A stretch of DNA of 64,000 nt from Azolla caroliniana (Eukaryota; Polypodiophyta), in the NCBI GenBank assembly GCA_043228905.1, contig JBHGNT010000021.1, positions 7,564,001-7,628,000 of the forward strand, given 5' to 3'. A program made the translations under genes and the position numbers. Below the pieces are notes generated by a model that did no database searches, was not told the origin of the DNA, and saw only the letters and a program-made list of their open reading frames with translations. Within the stretch, counting starts at the first letter, position 1, and each line of letters opens with the position of its first letter. This document shows positions 63,482 to 64,000 of the stretch, piece after piece.

Positions 63482-64000
63482 GAAAACCTTGGAATGCAGC
63501 ACCACCAAGAATGGCTACTCAACAACAACAACAACAACAGTCTCTCTCTCACTCTCACTCACACTCACTCTCTGTGTACTGTGTCTGTGTCTGTGTCTGT
63601 GTGTGTTCCAAATCCTCACATAAATCCTGCTCTCTGTGTCTGTGTCTGTGTCTGTGTGTGTTCCAAATCCTCACATAAATCCTGCTCTCTCTCTGCTATG
63701 CCATGCTATGCTATATCTATATCCCCTTCCAATGGAACACTATCTTTTCTATAGACTGCATATACTGTACTACTGTACAATGTACATACCCACCATCATC
63801 AACTTCTCGGTGGTGGTGTCCGGTGTCCGGCCCCAATATCCGGTGTCCAACCTAGTGTCCGGTGTCCGCCCTAGTGTCTGGTGTCCGCAACCGGACATCT
63901 CTCCAACTCAACCCGTTTCCCACTGTTAACAATACCCGTCAAAGGTAACTAGTGCTTAGTTGCACTAAACTAGTCTTAAGATCTTCCTCCTCTCCATGTT
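63482..64000. repeat. Simple repeats upstream of the zinc-finger gene
   Basis: (AAC)n at 63521-63538 and CTCTCAC runs to 63575 occupy the leader. A near-exact duplication of a TGTCTGTGTCTGTG...ATCCTGCTCTC unit of about 58 bp covers 63582-63695. GGTGTCCGGTGTCC-type repeats run at 63815-63890. The region should also contain the promoter. No ORF here is credible. Confidence 0.7.

Overview
This is nuclear DNA of a land plant. It has spliced genes with GT-AG introns, plant Ty1/copia and Ty3/gypsy retrotransposons (including a chromodomain type), telo-box motifs and a plant-specific MUT9-like kinase gene. The repeat load suggests a large, TE-rich genome, possibly a fern, lycophyte or other non-angiosperm, but nothing seen here fixes the lineage.

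Positions 1-39640 are one nest of mobile elements. The outermost is a decayed copia element (copia-A, + strand; pieces at 1-393, 32872-33271 and 38604-39640, the last with its 3' LTR). A Ty3/gypsy element (gypsy-A) sits inside it; its 5' LTR is at 394-887, gag and protease follow, RT/RNase H/integrase are at 26581-29326 and an extra post-integrase region at 29990-32871. Gypsy-A is itself split by a 23,346-bp TIR-flanked DNA element (3235-26580) with 11-bp terminal inverted repeats and a near-perfect 6-bp target duplication. That element holds a two-exon transposase-like gene (+), an unrecognised 350-codon ORF (-) and a five-exon gene (-) for a coiled-coil, RING-H2-like protein. Arrays of the palindrome AGCTAATTAGCT fill two of its introns and recur near its ends. 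Two younger LTR elements lie inside it: a pol-less gypsy relative (8893-14480) and a chromovirus (17313-23095). Without them the DNA element is about 12.0 kb. A very young, complete copia element (copia-B, 33272-38598) interrupts copia-A further right.

From 39641 to 44183 there is the end of another copia element (LTR 39776-40220), a badly decayed chromovirus relic and featureless AT-rich DNA. The first host gene is a 16-exon MUT9-like/casein-kinase-1-like protein kinase (44184-49170, minus). From 49561 to 56804 there is AT-rich intergenic DNA with a decayed copia element and two tRNA-like segments. The second host gene is an 11-exon gene on the minus strand (56805-63481) for a 442-residue protein with a predicted membrane segment, four CXXC motifs of DnaJ zinc-finger style and a basic coiled tail. 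The window ends in simple repeats upstream of that gene.

The main candidate for something undescribed is the giant TIR element: transposase, RING-like accessory gene, third ORF and palindromic arrays form one unit with recognisable ends. The second is the gypsy lineage with post-integrase coding, whose non-autonomous derivative has lost pol but kept gag fused to the accessory reading frames. All exon boundaries were inferred by eye from splice consensus, phase and protein continuity.
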